Positions 1 to 11,014 are shown, counted from the first letter of the stretch. The stretch: DNA of 64,000 bases from Planctomycetaceae bacterium (GCA_029243145.1 JAQWSQ010000212.1:1-64000), one strand, 5' to 3'. The notes: generated by a model from the letters alone, not told the origin. Made by a program: numbers and translations.

Positions 1-50
1 GCTCGTGACTTTTTAGGAGACAAAAGGGAAATCAAATCGATTTTCCCTGG

Positions 51-2996
51 TTAGTCAATAAAGAGAAACTCATTCAGACAAAACATCAGTTGACAGAAAT
101 CGGTGACTGCGACATGACTGGCTTGTGGAGTCGCTCCATAACTGGCCGCTTGCTGTTTAATAAATTGTGTCATTGTCGCCAATTCAGATTCGCTCGGTGC
201 TCGGGCGAGAGCAATTTGATAGCCCAGTGAGACAACCTTCTCAATAGCATTGTCCTCTGCGAGATTTGTGCCGGTCGAAATCCTTTGTGCAAATTTTTCC
301 GCGAGGCTGCGAACGAACAGAGAGTTCATCATAGCCAATGCTTGTGGAGGAACGGTGGTCGCGTTTCGTTGTCCAATCCCCTGCATAGCATCAGGGGCAT
401 CAAATAATTGCAGGAAGGGAATCAACGATCCCCTCTTCATCGTAAGGTAGACGCTACGACGTCGATCTTCCTGTTTTAATGATCCCGGCCCGTACATTTT
501 CTCGTCCAGTTCGCCACTAACCGACAGCAAGGTATCACGTACGATCTCTGCTTCGATCCGCCGTGGTTCATGTCGCCAGAATAACTGATTCTCTGGATCC
601 CGTTCTAACCCCGCTGAACTCACATCGTTTCCTTGACGATACGCGCTACTATTGAGGATCAGTCGGTGAATTGGTTTCAGTCGCCATCCTTCGGCAATGA
701 GTCGACTGGCCAGAAAATCCAATAACTCAGGATGCGACGGACGTTCTCCTTGAGTACCGAAGTCACTCGGAGAGCTGACAATCCCCCGACCGGTGTAATG
801 TTGCCACAGGCGATTCACAATCACGCGAGCCAGTAATTTTCCGGCCCCCTGTTCGTGATCAACGAGCCAGTCGGCAAAGGCGATGCGTGCCGCTTGCGGA
901 GTTTCCTTGTCACCTTCCTGTTTGATCAACCACTCCTTCTCCGCTTCGGGGGTCGTCGTTAACACTTGGAGAAAACCGGGAGTCGCCAATCCTTGCTTGG
1001 CGTTGGAATTCCCACGCGAGAGGAAATAGACCTTGCGGGTATCGGCACCAAAATTATAAGTGGTCCCACCTTTGCTGGCGGCAAAGATCGGCATCAGATC
1101 CTGCTTGGGATGAAGCTCCAGGTGTGTTTGCTCGGGCTGATTGAGCATTTGCCATCCTTCGTCATACGGAGCATACCATTTCAGCAATTCCGCGTTTTGT
1201 TGATCATTGCGTTTGTCATCCTCCAGTTTGAGAATGTCTGCGATATTTTTAGGGGGGCCTGTGGGCAGAGCTTTGAAGTAGAAGCCTGACGGACCAGCTC
1301 CATTGATGATCTTAAGCAACAGCTCATTGCGACCGGATTTGAGCGTCAGCTTCACTTTATCCTGATCGGGAGCCGCTCCTCCCATCACTTTTTGATTCAA
1401 CACAGATTTCCCGTTCAGCCAGACACGAATGCCATCATCGCGACCAAGTGAAATTTCCAGTGGCCCTTCTGTGGCGGCGGTAATAGTCCGAAACAGATAG
1501 TTGGCCGAATTTTCACCCGTCAACGTGTTATGGACTGTTTCGTCTTTCCATTCTCGACGAGAGACCCATTTCACCTGACCTTCCAGATAGGTCTCAACCA
1601 GTTTAATTTTTTTCTCCGGTGGAAATTTCTGGTCGTACGCTTTGTCAAAACTCTCAGCTGGAAACGGACCAGCATGATGCCAGTCGCTTAATTTTGGTTG
1701 GACCGCCTCCGTGGGACGCGATTCCATCCAAACAGATAACTTTGCGGGGAGAGTCTCTTTCTCGTAATTCAGACGCGCATCGATGTACGGTTTGTGCTCG
1801 GCATCAAACGCCGTTTTTTCGGTTCGATATTTTTCGGGTTGGCGATCGAACTGGAAGTCCTGAAAACCGACTTCGGCAAACGAAGAGACTAAGCGATAGT
1901 AGTCGCGACTCGGAATCGGATCGAATTTATGATCGTGGCATCTCGCACAACCTAATGTTAATCCCAACGTAGTTGTGCCGACCGTCGCAATCAGATCGTC
2001 TAATTGCTCGTAACGACTTCGTTCGCGTTCTTTTTGTGTCTGTTGAGAAGTGAACGGCCCCGAAGCCAGCAATCCGGTCGCCGCCTGAGCCATTTCATCA
2101 TTCCCGCCCAGCAAGTCTCCGGCAATCTGAAGACGAATGAATTCGTCGTACGGCATGTCCTGATTGAAGGCCTTAATGACGAAGTCTCGATAGTGATAGG
2201 CGGCGGGACGATCTTTATCAAACGCATACCCGTTACTCTCTGCAAACCGTGCCAGATCGAGCCAGTGTCGCGCCCAACGCTCTCCGAAATGTTCAGAACT
2301 CAGTAATTGTTCTGTCAGTTTTTCATAAGCCTGCGGATCGGGATCATTCACAAACAATTCGACGTCAGCCGGCTCGGGAGGCAATCCACACACGTCAAAA
2401 TATAATCTGCGAATCAGTACGCGACGATCGGCAGAAGGGTTGGGAGGAATCTGTTGCGCCTCAAGTGAAGACAATATAAAACGATCAATCTCGTTTCGAC
2501 ACCACGTTTGTTGAGCAACATCGGGCAGTGGGGAAACTGTTAACGGTTGGAAAGCCCAATGTTTCCGCCCCGCCTCGATATCGATTTGTGCCGCTTCGAG
2601 TTCGACTTTCCCTTCACGTGGATCGGCGGCACCGCTCTTGACCCATTTTTCGAAGTCAGCGATGACGTTGTCAGCGAGCTTCGATTTGGGAGGCATTTCG
2701 AACGAAGTATGACGAATCGCTTGAATCAACAGACTCTTCTCCAAGTCGCCCGGCACAACCGCCGGTCCACTTTCGCCACCCAGACGCGTTCCCTCTCGTG
2801 TATCGAGTAACAATTCCGCTTCCAGTTTGCCGTTTGCCTTCGCTTTCGCCGAGTGACACTTATAACAGGAGTTCACGAGCACGGGGCGAATTTTCGTTTC
2901 GAAAAACTGGAGTTCTTCGGGCGTTGGTTCCGCAGAATATGCTGCCGAACACAAACCAAAGATCAGACACACGAAGGTAAGTCGATGAGCATTCAT
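51..2996 (-). CDS. PSD1 family protein (PSCyt1-DUF1549-DUF1553), secreted
   Basis: A 981-residue exported protein. Residues 1-22 form a signal peptide (MNAHRLTFVCLIFGLC...). A planctomycete cytochrome C domain follows with a CYKCHS motif (C44, C47, H48), which should attach heme c. DUF1549 comes next (GERWARHWLDLARFAES) and DUF1553 closes the protein, ending in the usual NEFLFID-like tail. Between them sits a PA14/carbohydrate-binding-like insert (around DDGIRVWLNGKS). The family is abundant in planctomycetes and is usually tied to sulfated-polysaccharide or other glycan use; its reaction is unknown. The frame stays open to 3455, but that stretch is low-complexity Arg/Ser and overlaps the upstream gene; the signal peptide makes the ATG at 2996 the better start. 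It is the last gene of a three-gene minus-strand operon. Confidence 0.93.
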   Translation of the reverse strand: MNAHRLTFVCLIFGLCSAAYSAEPTPEELQFFETKIRPVLVNSCYKCHSAKAKANGKLEAELLLDTREGTRLGGESGPAVVPGDLEKSLLIQAIRHTSFEMPPKSKLADNVIADFEKWVKSGAADPREGKVELEAAQIDIEAGRKHWAFQPLTVSPLPDVAQQTWCRNEIDRFILSSLEAQQIPPNPSADRRVLIRRLYFDVCGLPPEPADVELFVNDPDPQAYEKLTEQLLSSEHFGERWARHWLDLARFAESNGYAFDKDRPAAYHYRDFVIKAFNQDMPYDEFIRLQIAGDLLGGNDEMAQAATGLLASGPFTSQQTQKERERSRYEQLDDLIATVGTTTLGLTLGCARCHDHKFDPIPSRDYYRLVSSFAEVGFQDFQFDRQPEKYRTEKTAFDAEHKPYIDARLNYEKETLPAKLSVWMESRPTEAVQPKLSDWHHAGPFPAESFDKAYDQKFPPEKKIKLVETYLEGQVKWVSRREWKDETVHNTLTGENSANYLFRTITAATEGPLEISLGRDDGIRVWLNGKSVLNQKVMGGAAPDQDKVKLTLKSGRNELLLKIINGAGPSGFYFKALPTGPPKNIADILKLEDDKRNDQQNAELLKWYAPYDEGWQMLNQPEQTHLELHPKQDLMPIFAASKGGTTYNFGADTRKVYFLSRGNSNAKQGLATPGFLQVLTTTPEAEKEWLIKQEGDKETPQAARIAFADWLVDHEQGAGKLLARVIVNRLWQHYTGRGIVSSPSDFGTQGERPSHPELLDFLASRLIAEGWRLKPIHRLILNSSAYRQGNDVSSAGLERDPENQLFWRHEPRRIEAEIVRDTLLSVSGELDEKMYGPGSLKQEDRRRSVYLTMKRGSLIPFLQLFDAPDAMQGIGQRNATTVPPQALAMMNSLFVRSLAEKFAQRISTGTNLAEDNAIEKVVSLGYQIALARAPSESELATMTQFIKQQAASYGATPQASHVAVTDFCQLMFCLNEFLFID

Positions 2997-3157
2997 GGTG
3001 GAAGAGTATTTTGGGAAAAGGTCGGTGGGAAACTTCGGGAATTCCCTCGGAGGAACTGCCGCAGAGTATCTTTCATCATACCACTCGGAACACCATCGAT
3101 CAATTTTTTTGACCTCACGAGACGATGGTTTGAGAATAAAACGCTCTGTAACTCCAC

Positions 3158-4552
3158 CTATGCCAGAATCTCTTCCACAACTCGACCATGGACGTCGGTC
3201 AGCCGGAAATCGCGACCGCTGTAACGATAGGTGAGTTGCTCGTGGTCGAGCCCCATCAGATGGAGGATCGTGGCGTGCAGATCGTGTACGTGGACTTTGT
3301 TCACCTGGGCTGAGAAACCGAATTCGTCGGTGGCTCCATACGCCATTCCTCCTTTGATTCCTCCGCCCGCCAACCAGACACTGAAACCGTGATTGTTGTG
3401 ATCCCGACCATTGGAACCTTCCGAAGCGGGAGTACGACCAAACTCTCCTCCCCACAGTATCAGTGTTTCATCCAGAAGACCGCGCGACTTGAGATCGCGG
3501 AGTAAGGCGGCTATCGACTTGTCGCTGGCCAGACCTTTACTGCGATGTCCGTTTTCAATATTACCGTGGTCGTCCCAAGGCTGACCGCCACCATAAAAAA
3601 GTTGAACCATGCGCACTCCACGTTCCACAAGGCGACGTGCCACCAGACATCCGTTCCCAAATTCGCTGGTGCCGTAGGCGTCGCGTGTTTCTTTGGTTTC
3701 GCGATTCAGATCAAACGCTTCCTGTGCTTCTGTTTGCATCCGAAACGCCATTTCGAGTGATTCAATGCGTGATTCGAGTTTGTTGTCGCTGCTTCGTTCT
3801 TCCAGATGTTTTCGATTGAGACGAGTCAACAAGTCGAGTTGTGCTCGCTGAGAGTCGCGTGTGAGATAATTATTGTTGATGTAATCGATCACCTGCTTCG
3901 GATCGATTTTTCCGTTGTGGATATGACAACCTTGAAAAACTCCAGGTAGAAAACTGTTACTCCACAATTGAGGTCCAACGACCGGTTTACCCGGACATAA
4001 CACCACGAACCCGGGCAGGTTCTGATTTTCACTGCCAAGTCCGTAACTGAGCCAAGACCCCATACTGGGACGCGTCGGCTGTATGATTCCCGAGTTCATC
4101 ATAAACAATGACGGTTCGTGATTGGGAACATCCGTGTGCATGGATCGAATCACACAAATATCATCGATACACTTCCCCACCTCAGGAAAGATTTCGCTGA
4201 CCGGCAAACCCGACTCCCCCTGCCGGATAAATTTGAACGGGGACTGCATCAAACCGCCCGTTCTACGTTCGGTTTTCAAACCTGATGCTTCTGGTCGTTG
4301 ACCGTGATATTTGGCGAGCAGTGGCTTCGGGTCAAACGTGTCGACTTGCGAGGGGCCACCATTCATGAATAGATGAATGATTCGTTTCGCTTTGGGAGCA
4401 AAGTGTGAGGCCTTGGGGGCAAGTGGATTTTGACTTTGAGAAGCGGCCAGATTTCCCTCTTCCGAAAGCAGAGCAGAGAGACCCAATGTTCCCATACCGG
4501 TCCCGACTTGCGAGAGCAGTTCTCGACGGCTGATGTTACCAGGATGATCCAT
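3158..4552 (-). CDS. DUF1501 family protein (alkaline-phosphatase-like fold), Tat-exported
   Basis: A 464-residue protein whose N-terminus has a twin-arginine element (SRRELL, residues 8-13) and a hydrophobic stretch, so Tat export is likely. The DUF1501 signature segments are present: the MNGGPSQVDTFDPK block near residue 60, [29 protein letters not shown], and a [14 protein letters not shown] block near the C-terminus. DUF1501 proteins share the alkaline phosphatase/sulfatase superfamily fold and almost always pair with PSD1 proteins; their substrate is not established. The ATG at 4552 is chosen because residues upstream of it lack signal character and overlap the preceding gene. It follows the upstream PSD1 gene by 26 bp, which fits co-transcription. 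Confidence 0.92.
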   Translation of the reverse strand: MDHPGNISRRELLSQVGTGMGTLGLSALLSEEGNLAASQSQNPLAPKASHFAPKAKRIIHLFMNGGPSQVDTFDPKPLLAKYHGQRPEASGLKTERRTGGLMQSPFKFIRQGESGLPVSEIFPEVGKCIDDICVIRSMHTDVPNHEPSLFMMNSGIIQPTRPSMGSWLSYGLGSENQNLPGFVVLCPGKPVVGPQLWSNSFLPGVFQGCHIHNGKIDPKQVIDYINNNYLTRDSQRAQLDLLTRLNRKHLEERSSDNKLESRIESLEMAFRMQTEAQEAFDLNRETKETRDAYGTSEFGNGCLVARRLVERGVRMVQLFYGGGQPWDDHGNIENGHRSKGLASDKSIAALLRDLKSRGLLDETLILWGGEFGRTPASEGSNGRDHNNHGFSVWLAGGGIKGGMAYGATDEFGFSAQVNKVHVHDLHATILHLMGLDHEQLTYRYSGRDFRLTDVHGRVVEEILA

Positions 4553-4578
4553 ACTTAAATTCCAATCCTTGGCAGGAT

Positions 4579-7500
4579 TTAATCGATGTACATGAATTCG
4601 TTTGAGCCGAGTAGAGCCTGTGCATATTGCTCCCACACAGAGAGCTTGTCGTCCGGGTTGTGTTTCCTCGAAACAAACTCCAGTCCCAAGGCGAGTTCGA
4701 CGTCGTCGGGGTTACGTCCAAAGAGAATTTGGTGGGCAAGTGTAATTTGTGTTTGTCCGTTTCCGCCCGCTTCTTTGCGAATTCGGTCAACCAGTGCCTT
4801 GGCTTGTTTCACCACAAAGTCGCTGTTCAAAACGAAGAGTTGTTGCTGAGGAACGGTCGTTTCTGTTCGTGCAGCGCTGGTAACATTGGCATCAGGGAAA
4901 TCAAACAATCGCAGCAGACCATTGAGCTCATGTCGGCTGATCGCGCCATATACAGTACGACGATAATTGTTGCTGTCGGCTAATTTGACGGTTGGTCCTC
5001 CCATCGTGCTGTCCAGATTTCCGGAAACTGCCAGCAAGGCATCTCGCCACGCTTCGACTTCCAATCGTCGTCTCGCCATTCGCCAGAGTAATCGATTCTC
5101 AGGATCGATCACCATTGCGGCTTCGTCAATATCGCTCGCTCTTTGCCACGTCGCGGACGCCAGAATCTCTCGATGCAACCACTTGAGAGACCAACCCGAT
5201 TCGACGAACCGAACGGTCAACCAGTCGAGTAATTCCGGGTGCGTGGGTCGATCCCCCAACTCACCAAAGTTACTCGCTGTGCCAACGAGTCCCGAACCGA
5301 AATGATGTTGCCAAACGCGATTGACGATCACACGGGCCGTCAATGGATTGTCGGGCGAAGCAATTGCCTCCGCAAGTTCCAATCGGCCGCTTCCTTCAGT
5401 AAATGGGGTGCGATCTTCTCCCGTCAGAATGCGGAGGAATTGTCGCGGCGCTTCTTCTCCTGGCTGGGTAGGGTTGCCACGAATATAAATTTTATGATTC
5501 TTTGTTCCATTGTCCTGAACAACATGTGCCATCGGAGGAGCGGGGGGCAATACTTTTTGTGCTTCCTCGACATGCGTTTGCAGGTGTGCAAGTTCGATCG
5601 CTTGCTGCTCATCGAGATAGCTTGTCAGTTCTTTATCATCCAGTCCGAACAAACCTTTCTCAGCGAACACGACTTTCAGCACATTCTCGCGTGCTTTCTC
5701 CTCTGCGGAGTTTGGTTTCAACTCGATATCTGCCGGCAGGACATTGTAAACGCGAAACTCAACAGATCCGACTCCCGATCCGTCCAGACCACCTTGGGCA
5801 ACGAAGTGAGTCACACCCGCTGGCAACTCATATTCGATCACCGACAGGGAATGCGTACCGATGCCCACTTCATAGAGCTTGCCGTTTACCTTTAGGGGTT
5901 TGCCGGCACAATTCAGATTCTTGCGAACCGAGTGATGTGTGGCAGTTGCTGATTTCCAATTCAGATCCACTAACGATTGCTGGCTCTCGGAACTGATCAA
6001 TTTGGGATCAAGCCAGTCACCCCAATCGGAATTGTCGCCATCCCCGGCATTGGTCATCACCAGGAACAATTGTCGAGAGCCTTGTAAATCGACGCGGATA
6101 TCGACAAGCGGTCGTTTTTGATTAACTTTCCCGCTGGTATAGAGAGCTTGGCCTTTTTGAACAGAGGATTTGCCGTCGCGCAAGTCGAGAAATTCATTCA
6201 CGGCGTCCTGAAATTCGGACGTTGCGGCAATCACATTTGCAGAAGGTTCAGTCGTGTTTTTATCTGTGTTGGGCAGATTTCTCCAAGCATCGAGAGCCGC
6301 GATTTTTTTCTGGTCGTTGTTATTCTTATCAAGAAATTTGTCCCAGCGCTTGAGCCAGTTTTTTTCAAGCTGAAACTCAGCCGCGAACTGGTCCAGGTTT
6401 TGCTTGTTGCCAGAGTTTTTTCGCTGGTTGTGTTTCCAGACTGCCAGCATGTATTTGCTGATCTGATCGCGTTGTTGTTCGGCCACTTTACGTTTTCGCT
6501 GTTCACGAAACGTTTTGACTTCCGCCTCTCGTTCCTTGACGACCGTTTCGGCGTCTTTATAAACAGTCACTATTTTTTGACTCGCCAGCGGTAAGTCGAC
6601 CATCCGTGTGTTCTGGAAAATCCCCGCAAGTGAGTAATAGTCGGCTGTCGGAATCGGATCGTATTTGTGGTCATGACACCGGGCACAACTGACCGTCAAG
6701 CCGAGAAAGCCTCGAGTGACCGTGTCGATGCGGTCATCCAGTTCGTCGGCGATCGCTTTGGCCTTGTCGGAGTTTTTATAATAAATGGCTCCCAAGCCAA
6801 GTAGCCCCAATCCGGCCAAACGTTTTCGCTGGGGATCGTTTTCATCCATGATCAAGTCACCCGCCAGTTGTAGCTTGACGAACTGGTCGTATGGCATGTC
6901 TTCGTTCATGGATTCGATGACCCAATCACGATACTCATGAGCATGTGCGCGGCGGGTCACGGAAAACGTGTGAGCCTGATCCTCGGCGTATCTGGCAACG
7001 TCGAGCCAATGGCGGCCCCAGCGTTCACCGTAATGAGGTGAAGCCAGTAATCTCTCCACAACTTTTTGGAAAGCGTCGGGCGACTCATCCGCGAGAAAGT
7101 CTTGCATCTCCTGGTGGGCCGGCGGCAATCCAATCAGATCGAATGTCACTCGCCTCAACAAAACTCGCTTGCTCGCCCGGCTGACCGGTTGGAGACCTTC
7201 TTGTTCTAAACGAGCGACAATAAATCGGTCGATATCAGAGTTTGCCGCAGCCGTATTTTTGATGGCTGGTGGATCAACTTTGTGCGGTGGTTGAAATGAC
7301 CAGAATTTGCTCGCCTTGGCAAAATCAATTTCGTGACGCACATCAATCACCGGAGCGTCACGAGGGTCGGGAGCGCCTAGCTTGACCCACCGAATAAAGT
7401 CGTCGATCACATCTTGAGATAATTTGCCCGAGGGAGGCATTTCAAAGGAGTCGTGCGTCAGTGCGCTAACCAACAAACTTTCGCCGACATTACCGGGAAC

Positions 7501-7746
7501 GACCGCAGCACCACTGTCTCCTCCCTTCAATGTTCCTTGTCGAGAATCGAGCAACAGCCCCCCTTTGAGTTTCTTCAGGGATTGTGCCTTGGCAGAATGG
7601 CACTCATAGCAACTTTGCACCAAGACGGGCCGAATTTTCGACTCGAACAATTGCAGCCCCTCTGCATCATCCGCACAACAGAGTTGTGACAGATTCAGGA
7701 AGACGAGGAGAGTCAATGTGAGTAACAAATTGCGGTAAAGTTCCAC
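4579..7746 (-). CDS. PSD1 family protein with NPCBM-like insert
   Basis: A 1055-residue exported protein starting at GTG 7746, with signal peptide residues 1-25 (ending near LCCADD). The cytochrome C domain carries CYECHS (C46, C49, H50). DUF1549 has the [17 protein letters not shown] block, and [13 protein letters not shown] follows. A long charged coiled-coil-like stretch (residues about 400-490, rich in Lys/Glu/Gln) leads into an NPCBM/NEW2-like module at about residues 545-675 (YEVGIGTHSLSVIEYELP, VEFRVYNVLP), a putative carbohydrate-binding domain. DUF1553 completes the chain (NEFMYID end). This is the first gene of the operon that runs down to position 51. The binding module suggests contact with a glycan; the substrate cannot be read from the sequence. 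Confidence 0.93.
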   Translation of the reverse strand: MELYRNLLLTLTLLVFLNLSQLCCADDAEGLQLFESKIRPVLVQSCYECHSAKAQSLKKLKGGLLLDSRQGTLKGGDSGAAVVPGNVGESLLVSALTHDSFEMPPSGKLSQDVIDDFIRWVKLGAPDPRDAPVIDVRHEIDFAKASKFWSFQPPHKVDPPAIKNTAAANSDIDRFIVARLEQEGLQPVSRASKRVLLRRVTFDLIGLPPAHQEMQDFLADESPDAFQKVVERLLASPHYGERWGRHWLDVARYAEDQAHTFSVTRRAHAHEYRDWVIESMNEDMPYDQFVKLQLAGDLIMDENDPQRKRLAGLGLLGLGAIYYKNSDKAKAIADELDDRIDTVTRGFLGLTVSCARCHDHKYDPIPTADYYSLAGIFQNTRMVDLPLASQKIVTVYKDAETVVKEREAEVKTFREQRKRKVAEQQRDQISKYMLAVWKHNQRKNSGNKQNLDQFAAEFQLEKNWLKRWDKFLDKNNNDQKKIAALDAWRNLPNTDKNTTEPSANVIAATSEFQDAVNEFLDLRDGKSSVQKGQALYTSGKVNQKRPLVDIRVDLQGSRQLFLVMTNAGDGDNSDWGDWLDPKLISSESQQSLVDLNWKSATATHHSVRKNLNCAGKPLKVNGKLYEVGIGTHSLSVIEYELPAGVTHFVAQGGLDGSGVGSVEFRVYNVLPADIELKPNSAEEKARENVLKVVFAEKGLFGLDDKELTSYLDEQQAIELAHLQTHVEEAQKVLPPAPPMAHVVQDNGTKNHKIYIRGNPTQPGEEAPRQFLRILTGEDRTPFTEGSGRLELAEAIASPDNPLTARVIVNRVWQHHFGSGLVGTASNFGELGDRPTHPELLDWLTVRFVESGWSLKWLHREILASATWQRASDIDEAAMVIDPENRLLWRMARRRLEVEAWRDALLAVSGNLDSTMGGPTVKLADSNNYRRTVYGAISRHELNGLLRLFDFPDANVTSAARTETTVPQQQLFVLNSDFVVKQAKALVDRIRKEAGGNGQTQITLAHQILFGRNPDDVELALGLEFVSRKHNPDDKLSVWEQYAQALLGSNEFMYID

Positions 7747-8640
7747 AAACTCAATCTCTCTGACATGAGGGTTTACCGAGGCGGGACAAATTAAGGCAAG
7801 ACGTCAAATTGAGGATAGAGTATTATAATAGCACCACACAGCCGTGATCAATAGCGTTTTTTTCTCTCCTGCTGCTGAAATTCCATCCTGATTGACCGAC
7901 TATATCGACAAATCATAGGTGCAGGACAGAATGCCCTGCTCGAACGGTGATGGATCTCGATCCAGAATGGCGAACAGCCTCCGGCTCAACAGTTGCTTTT
8001 GATACCGAACTCAACATTCAATAGGGCTTACCTGAAGCAAATTGACTGCGAGACTGTCCCATTGAATTGACCGAATGCTGAAATGCAAATATTGGTGTAA
8101 TGTGAAGGCGTAAGATCTTTGCAGGTGACTCGGAATCAGTGCTGTCATCAGCGATGAGGTAGCCAACCTTCGCCACCTTCCGACCAAACGCTTTCATCAG
8201 CCCGCCGATATTCGACATCACGACTATCTCCTCGATGCACAGTTTCGCCACTTCATCCGGCTCTTCTCTTACGAGTGGAGTTTCCTCACCATTTCGACAG
8301 ATTGCCATTCTGTAATTTGGTGGAGTGTTTCATATTCGTGGTACAAGGCGATGCCCTTGTGTGACCGAAGTTCGCTCAGAGATGACCAAACGAGACTATC
8401 AGAAGCAACCGGAATCATATTCATTACTGACAAAGGCTGCTTAAAAACGCTCGATTTTGTCTGGTTTGGTCAAGTTATTCTCAATCTAAGATTTCCATAA
8501 GTCGAATAATTACAAATAGTTGCGGCCGCGAGTGGTGATCCTGTAGACCGTCTACGAAAGTGAAGGCGAGATCCCATCAAAAGATCTGTTAAACTTGACC
8601 TGTTTCCTACCGATAATTTCCCTCCGATATTGCGCCCGTT
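7747..8640. other. 894-bp intergenic region between divergent PSD1 operons
   Basis: Apart from the promoter at 7822-7851 I see no convincing gene here. A 96-codon open frame on the minus strand (8018-8308) has no recognisable domain, no export signal and no clear ribosome binding site, so it is not called. Two short hairpins are present: 7921-7939 (stem GCAGG/CCTGC) and 8343-8360 (stem ACAAGG/CCTTGT). They share the core ATGCCCT and may be copies of a small interspersed repeat. The length is large for this compact window and may reflect decayed sequence. Confidence 0.4.
7822..7851 (-). promoter_or_regulatory. Sigma-70-like promoter for the PSD1-DUF1501-PSD1 operon
   Basis: On the minus strand a TTGATC box (7846-7851) and a TATAAT box (7822-7827) are separated by 18 bp. 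The -10 hexamer is a perfect consensus match. The box lies about 75 bp upstream of the GTG start at 7746. Transcription start has not been tested. Confidence 0.55.
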
Positions 8641-10965
8641 GTGAAAAATCTCACCCTGACGCTCATTACACTTCTGCTATACATTGTTTCCGGGAATGGG
8701 AATGATGGGTGGGCAGAGTCTCCCGCTACCGATGTGACGTTTTTTGAAAACCGCATACGGCCGGTCTTGGTCAAACATTGTTATGAATGCCACTCGGCGG
8801 ATTCCAAAGAACTTGGAGGTAAACTTCGGTTAGATACAAAGGAGGGGATCCAGAAAGGTGGCGAATCTGGACCGGCATTAGTCGCTGGCAAACCCGAAAT
8901 GAGTTTGATGATCGAGGCGATGCGATACAACGGCCTTGACATGCCACCCGACAAGCCACTCCCGGAAACAGTGATCCAGGATTTTGTCAAATGGATTGAA
9001 CGTGGTGCGATCGATCCACGTTCGATGGAGGCAGTCACCCAAAAAGAGAACGCTGGAGAAAAAAACATTCTCTGGTCACTTATCCCACCCAACAAACCAA
9101 AAACACCCACAGTACAGGACAAAAACTGGCCTCGCGATCCGCTGGATCAATTTGTCTTGGCTCGCCTGGAAATGGACGGTTTGAGACCGACTCACGATGC
9201 GAATCCACGGACTTTGATACGCCGGATTTATTTCGACTTAATAGGCTTGCCACCTTCGTTTGATCAAGTTGAATCTTTCCTGATCGCACATCAACAAGAT
9301 CCAATTCAAGCAGTCGAACATTTGGTTGACCAGTTAATGGCCCAGCCGCAATTCGGCGAACGATGGGGGCGGCATTGGTTGGATGTGGCCCGTTATGGTG
9401 AGTCTAATGGCAATGATGGTTTAAGTCGCAACCCCACGTTCCCGCATGCTTGGCGTTATCGAGATTATGTCATCGATTCTTTCAATCAAGATACTCCGTA
9501 CAATCGTTTCCTAACGGAACAAATCGCGGGAGATCTCCTCCCGAGTGATTCACCCGAAGAACAGGATCGGCATCTTATCGCAACCGGATTCTTGGCCTTG
9601 GCTTCCAAGCCGGCCAAAGCGATGAACACCAATTTCGAGATGGATGTGGTGGCCGACCAAATTGATGTGATAGGTCGAGGCCTCATGGGGTTCAGTGTGG
9701 CTTGTGCCCGCTGTCATGATCATAAATTCGATCCCATACCCACCAGCGATTACTATGCCCTCGCAGGAATCTTCACCAGTACTGAAACCATGTGGGGCGT
9801 GTCGGCTCATGAGAAATTGACAGCCCCTTCTACTGATTTACACGTGCTCAAGGTAGCAGCGAAAGTTCCACCTCCCGAGGATTTTGTCGAAACCGTCTTG
9901 GTACTCGAATCGAACACTGGCAAACCGAAACCTGTTCCGAAATCAAAATGGGCTCCCGGCACACCATTGGCAATGGGTGTGCGCGATATGAAAAAACCTG
10001 CCGACTGCAAAATTAACATCAAAGGGGAATCCAAGAAACTGGGCCCAATTGTGCCACGCGGTTTTCTGAGTGCGTGTGACGAACATTCGTCCCACTCCAT
10101 TGAAATGGATCCCCTGCAAAGTGGTCGGCTGGAACTCGCCGAGTGGATCACTCGAGAGAATCACCCTTTAACATCTCGGGTGATGGTCAACCGCATCTGG
10201 TTACATTTGTATGGGGATGGGATCGTTCGCACTCCGGATGATTTTGGCGTCTATGGAGATCGGCCTACGAATCCAGAATTGCTTGATCATTTGGCGATCC
10301 GATTCACAGAGAACAACTGGTCGGTCAAAAAGTTGATTCGCTCAATTGTCCTCAGTCGAACGTATCAACTCAGTAGTGCCGCCGACGAATCGCTATTGGA
10401 GGCCGACGGCGAAAACCGATTGCTCGCTCGTCACAATTTCCGCCGTCTGGATGTGGAATCTCTTCGCGACAGTATGCTTCAAGCCAGCGGACAATTAATT
10501 CTGCAGCCGGGAGAGGGTTCTATCATTCGACATCGTGACATACTGGTGAACCTCGCGGGGAACCTGCATCAATCGAGTAACCATCGCAGCGTCTATTTGT
10601 GTTATCTGCGCGGTTCGCCACCGCCTGAGCTGGCGACTTTCGATCTGCCGGACTTCACCTCAGTCGTCGGACAACGGGATGTGAGTACCATTCCGGGGCA
10701 GGCCTTGCATCTTTTTAACAGTCCATTTGTGATCCAGCAGGCAACGGAATTTGCTCGGTCCCTGATCAACCATTCCCCTGAGAAACAAGCGCGTGTCTAT
10801 CAGGCTTATCGCCGCACGCTCGCGCGTGACCCAAGCCCCCAAGAAATTGCCCGAGCGCTCGAGCTTTTGCGTCTCACGAATATCGAATTGAACTCCGAAG
10901 AAAAATCTTGGGCCAGTTTATGTCAGTCGCTTATGGCGACAAATGAATTTCGTTACGTGGATTGA
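8641..10965 (+). CDS. PSD1 family protein, short form
   Basis: A 774-residue exported protein that starts at GTG 8641. Signal peptide residues 1-25 are followed by the cytochrome C domain with CYECHS (C47, C50, H51), then DUF1549 ([30 protein letters not shown]) and DUF1553 ([16 protein letters not shown], ending TNEFRYVD). It is about 200-280 residues shorter than the two PSD1 proteins at 51-7746 because it has no inserted binding module between DUF1549 and DUF1553. The next gene, DUF1501, begins 49 bp downstream, giving the standard PSD1-DUF1501 pair. Confidence 0.93.
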   Translation: MKNLTLTLITLLLYIVSGNGNDGWAESPATDVTFFENRIRPVLVKHCYECHSADSKELGGKLRLDTKEGIQKGGESGPALVAGKPEMSLMIEAMRYNGLDMPPDKPLPETVIQDFVKWIERGAIDPRSMEAVTQKENAGEKNILWSLIPPNKPKTPTVQDKNWPRDPLDQFVLARLEMDGLRPTHDANPRTLIRRIYFDLIGLPPSFDQVESFLIAHQQDPIQAVEHLVDQLMAQPQFGERWGRHWLDVARYGESNGNDGLSRNPTFPHAWRYRDYVIDSFNQDTPYNRFLTEQIAGDLLPSDSPEEQDRHLIATGFLALASKPAKAMNTNFEMDVVADQIDVIGRGLMGFSVACARCHDHKFDPIPTSDYYALAGIFTSTETMWGVSAHEKLTAPSTDLHVLKVAAKVPPPEDFVETVLVLESNTGKPKPVPKSKWAPGTPLAMGVRDMKKPADCKINIKGESKKLGPIVPRGFLSACDEHSSHSIEMDPLQSGRLELAEWITRENHPLTSRVMVNRIWLHLYGDGIVRTPDDFGVYGDRPTNPELLDHLAIRFTENNWSVKKLIRSIVLSRTYQLSSAADESLLEADGENRLLARHNFRRLDVESLRDSMLQASGQLILQPGEGSIIRHRDILVNLAGNLHQSSNHRSVYLCYLRGSPPPELATFDLPDFTSVVGQRDVSTIPGQALHLFNSPFVIQQATEFARSLINHSPEKQARVYQAYRRTLARDPSPQEIARALELLRLTNIELNSEEKSWASLCQSLMATNEFRYVD

Positions 10966-11014
10966 ATCCAGACCGCAACTTAATTAGCAACAGTATTGAG
11001 AGAAGAAACATCCC

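Noticed and set aside
2997-3455. N-terminal extension of the first PSD1 protein to 3455
   Set aside because: The extra 153 residues are Arg/Ser-rich, overlap the upstream DUF1501 gene and push the signal peptide inside the protein, so the ATG at 2996 is used.
5239-5895. 218-codon open frame on the plus strand
   Set aside because: It lies wholly antisense to the PSD1 gene at 4579-7746, has no domain and no ribosome binding site, and looks like a frame shadow.
8018-8308. 96-codon open frame on the minus strand in the 0.9-kb gap
   Set aside because: No domain, no signal peptide and no ribosome binding site; it could be chance in non-coding DNA.
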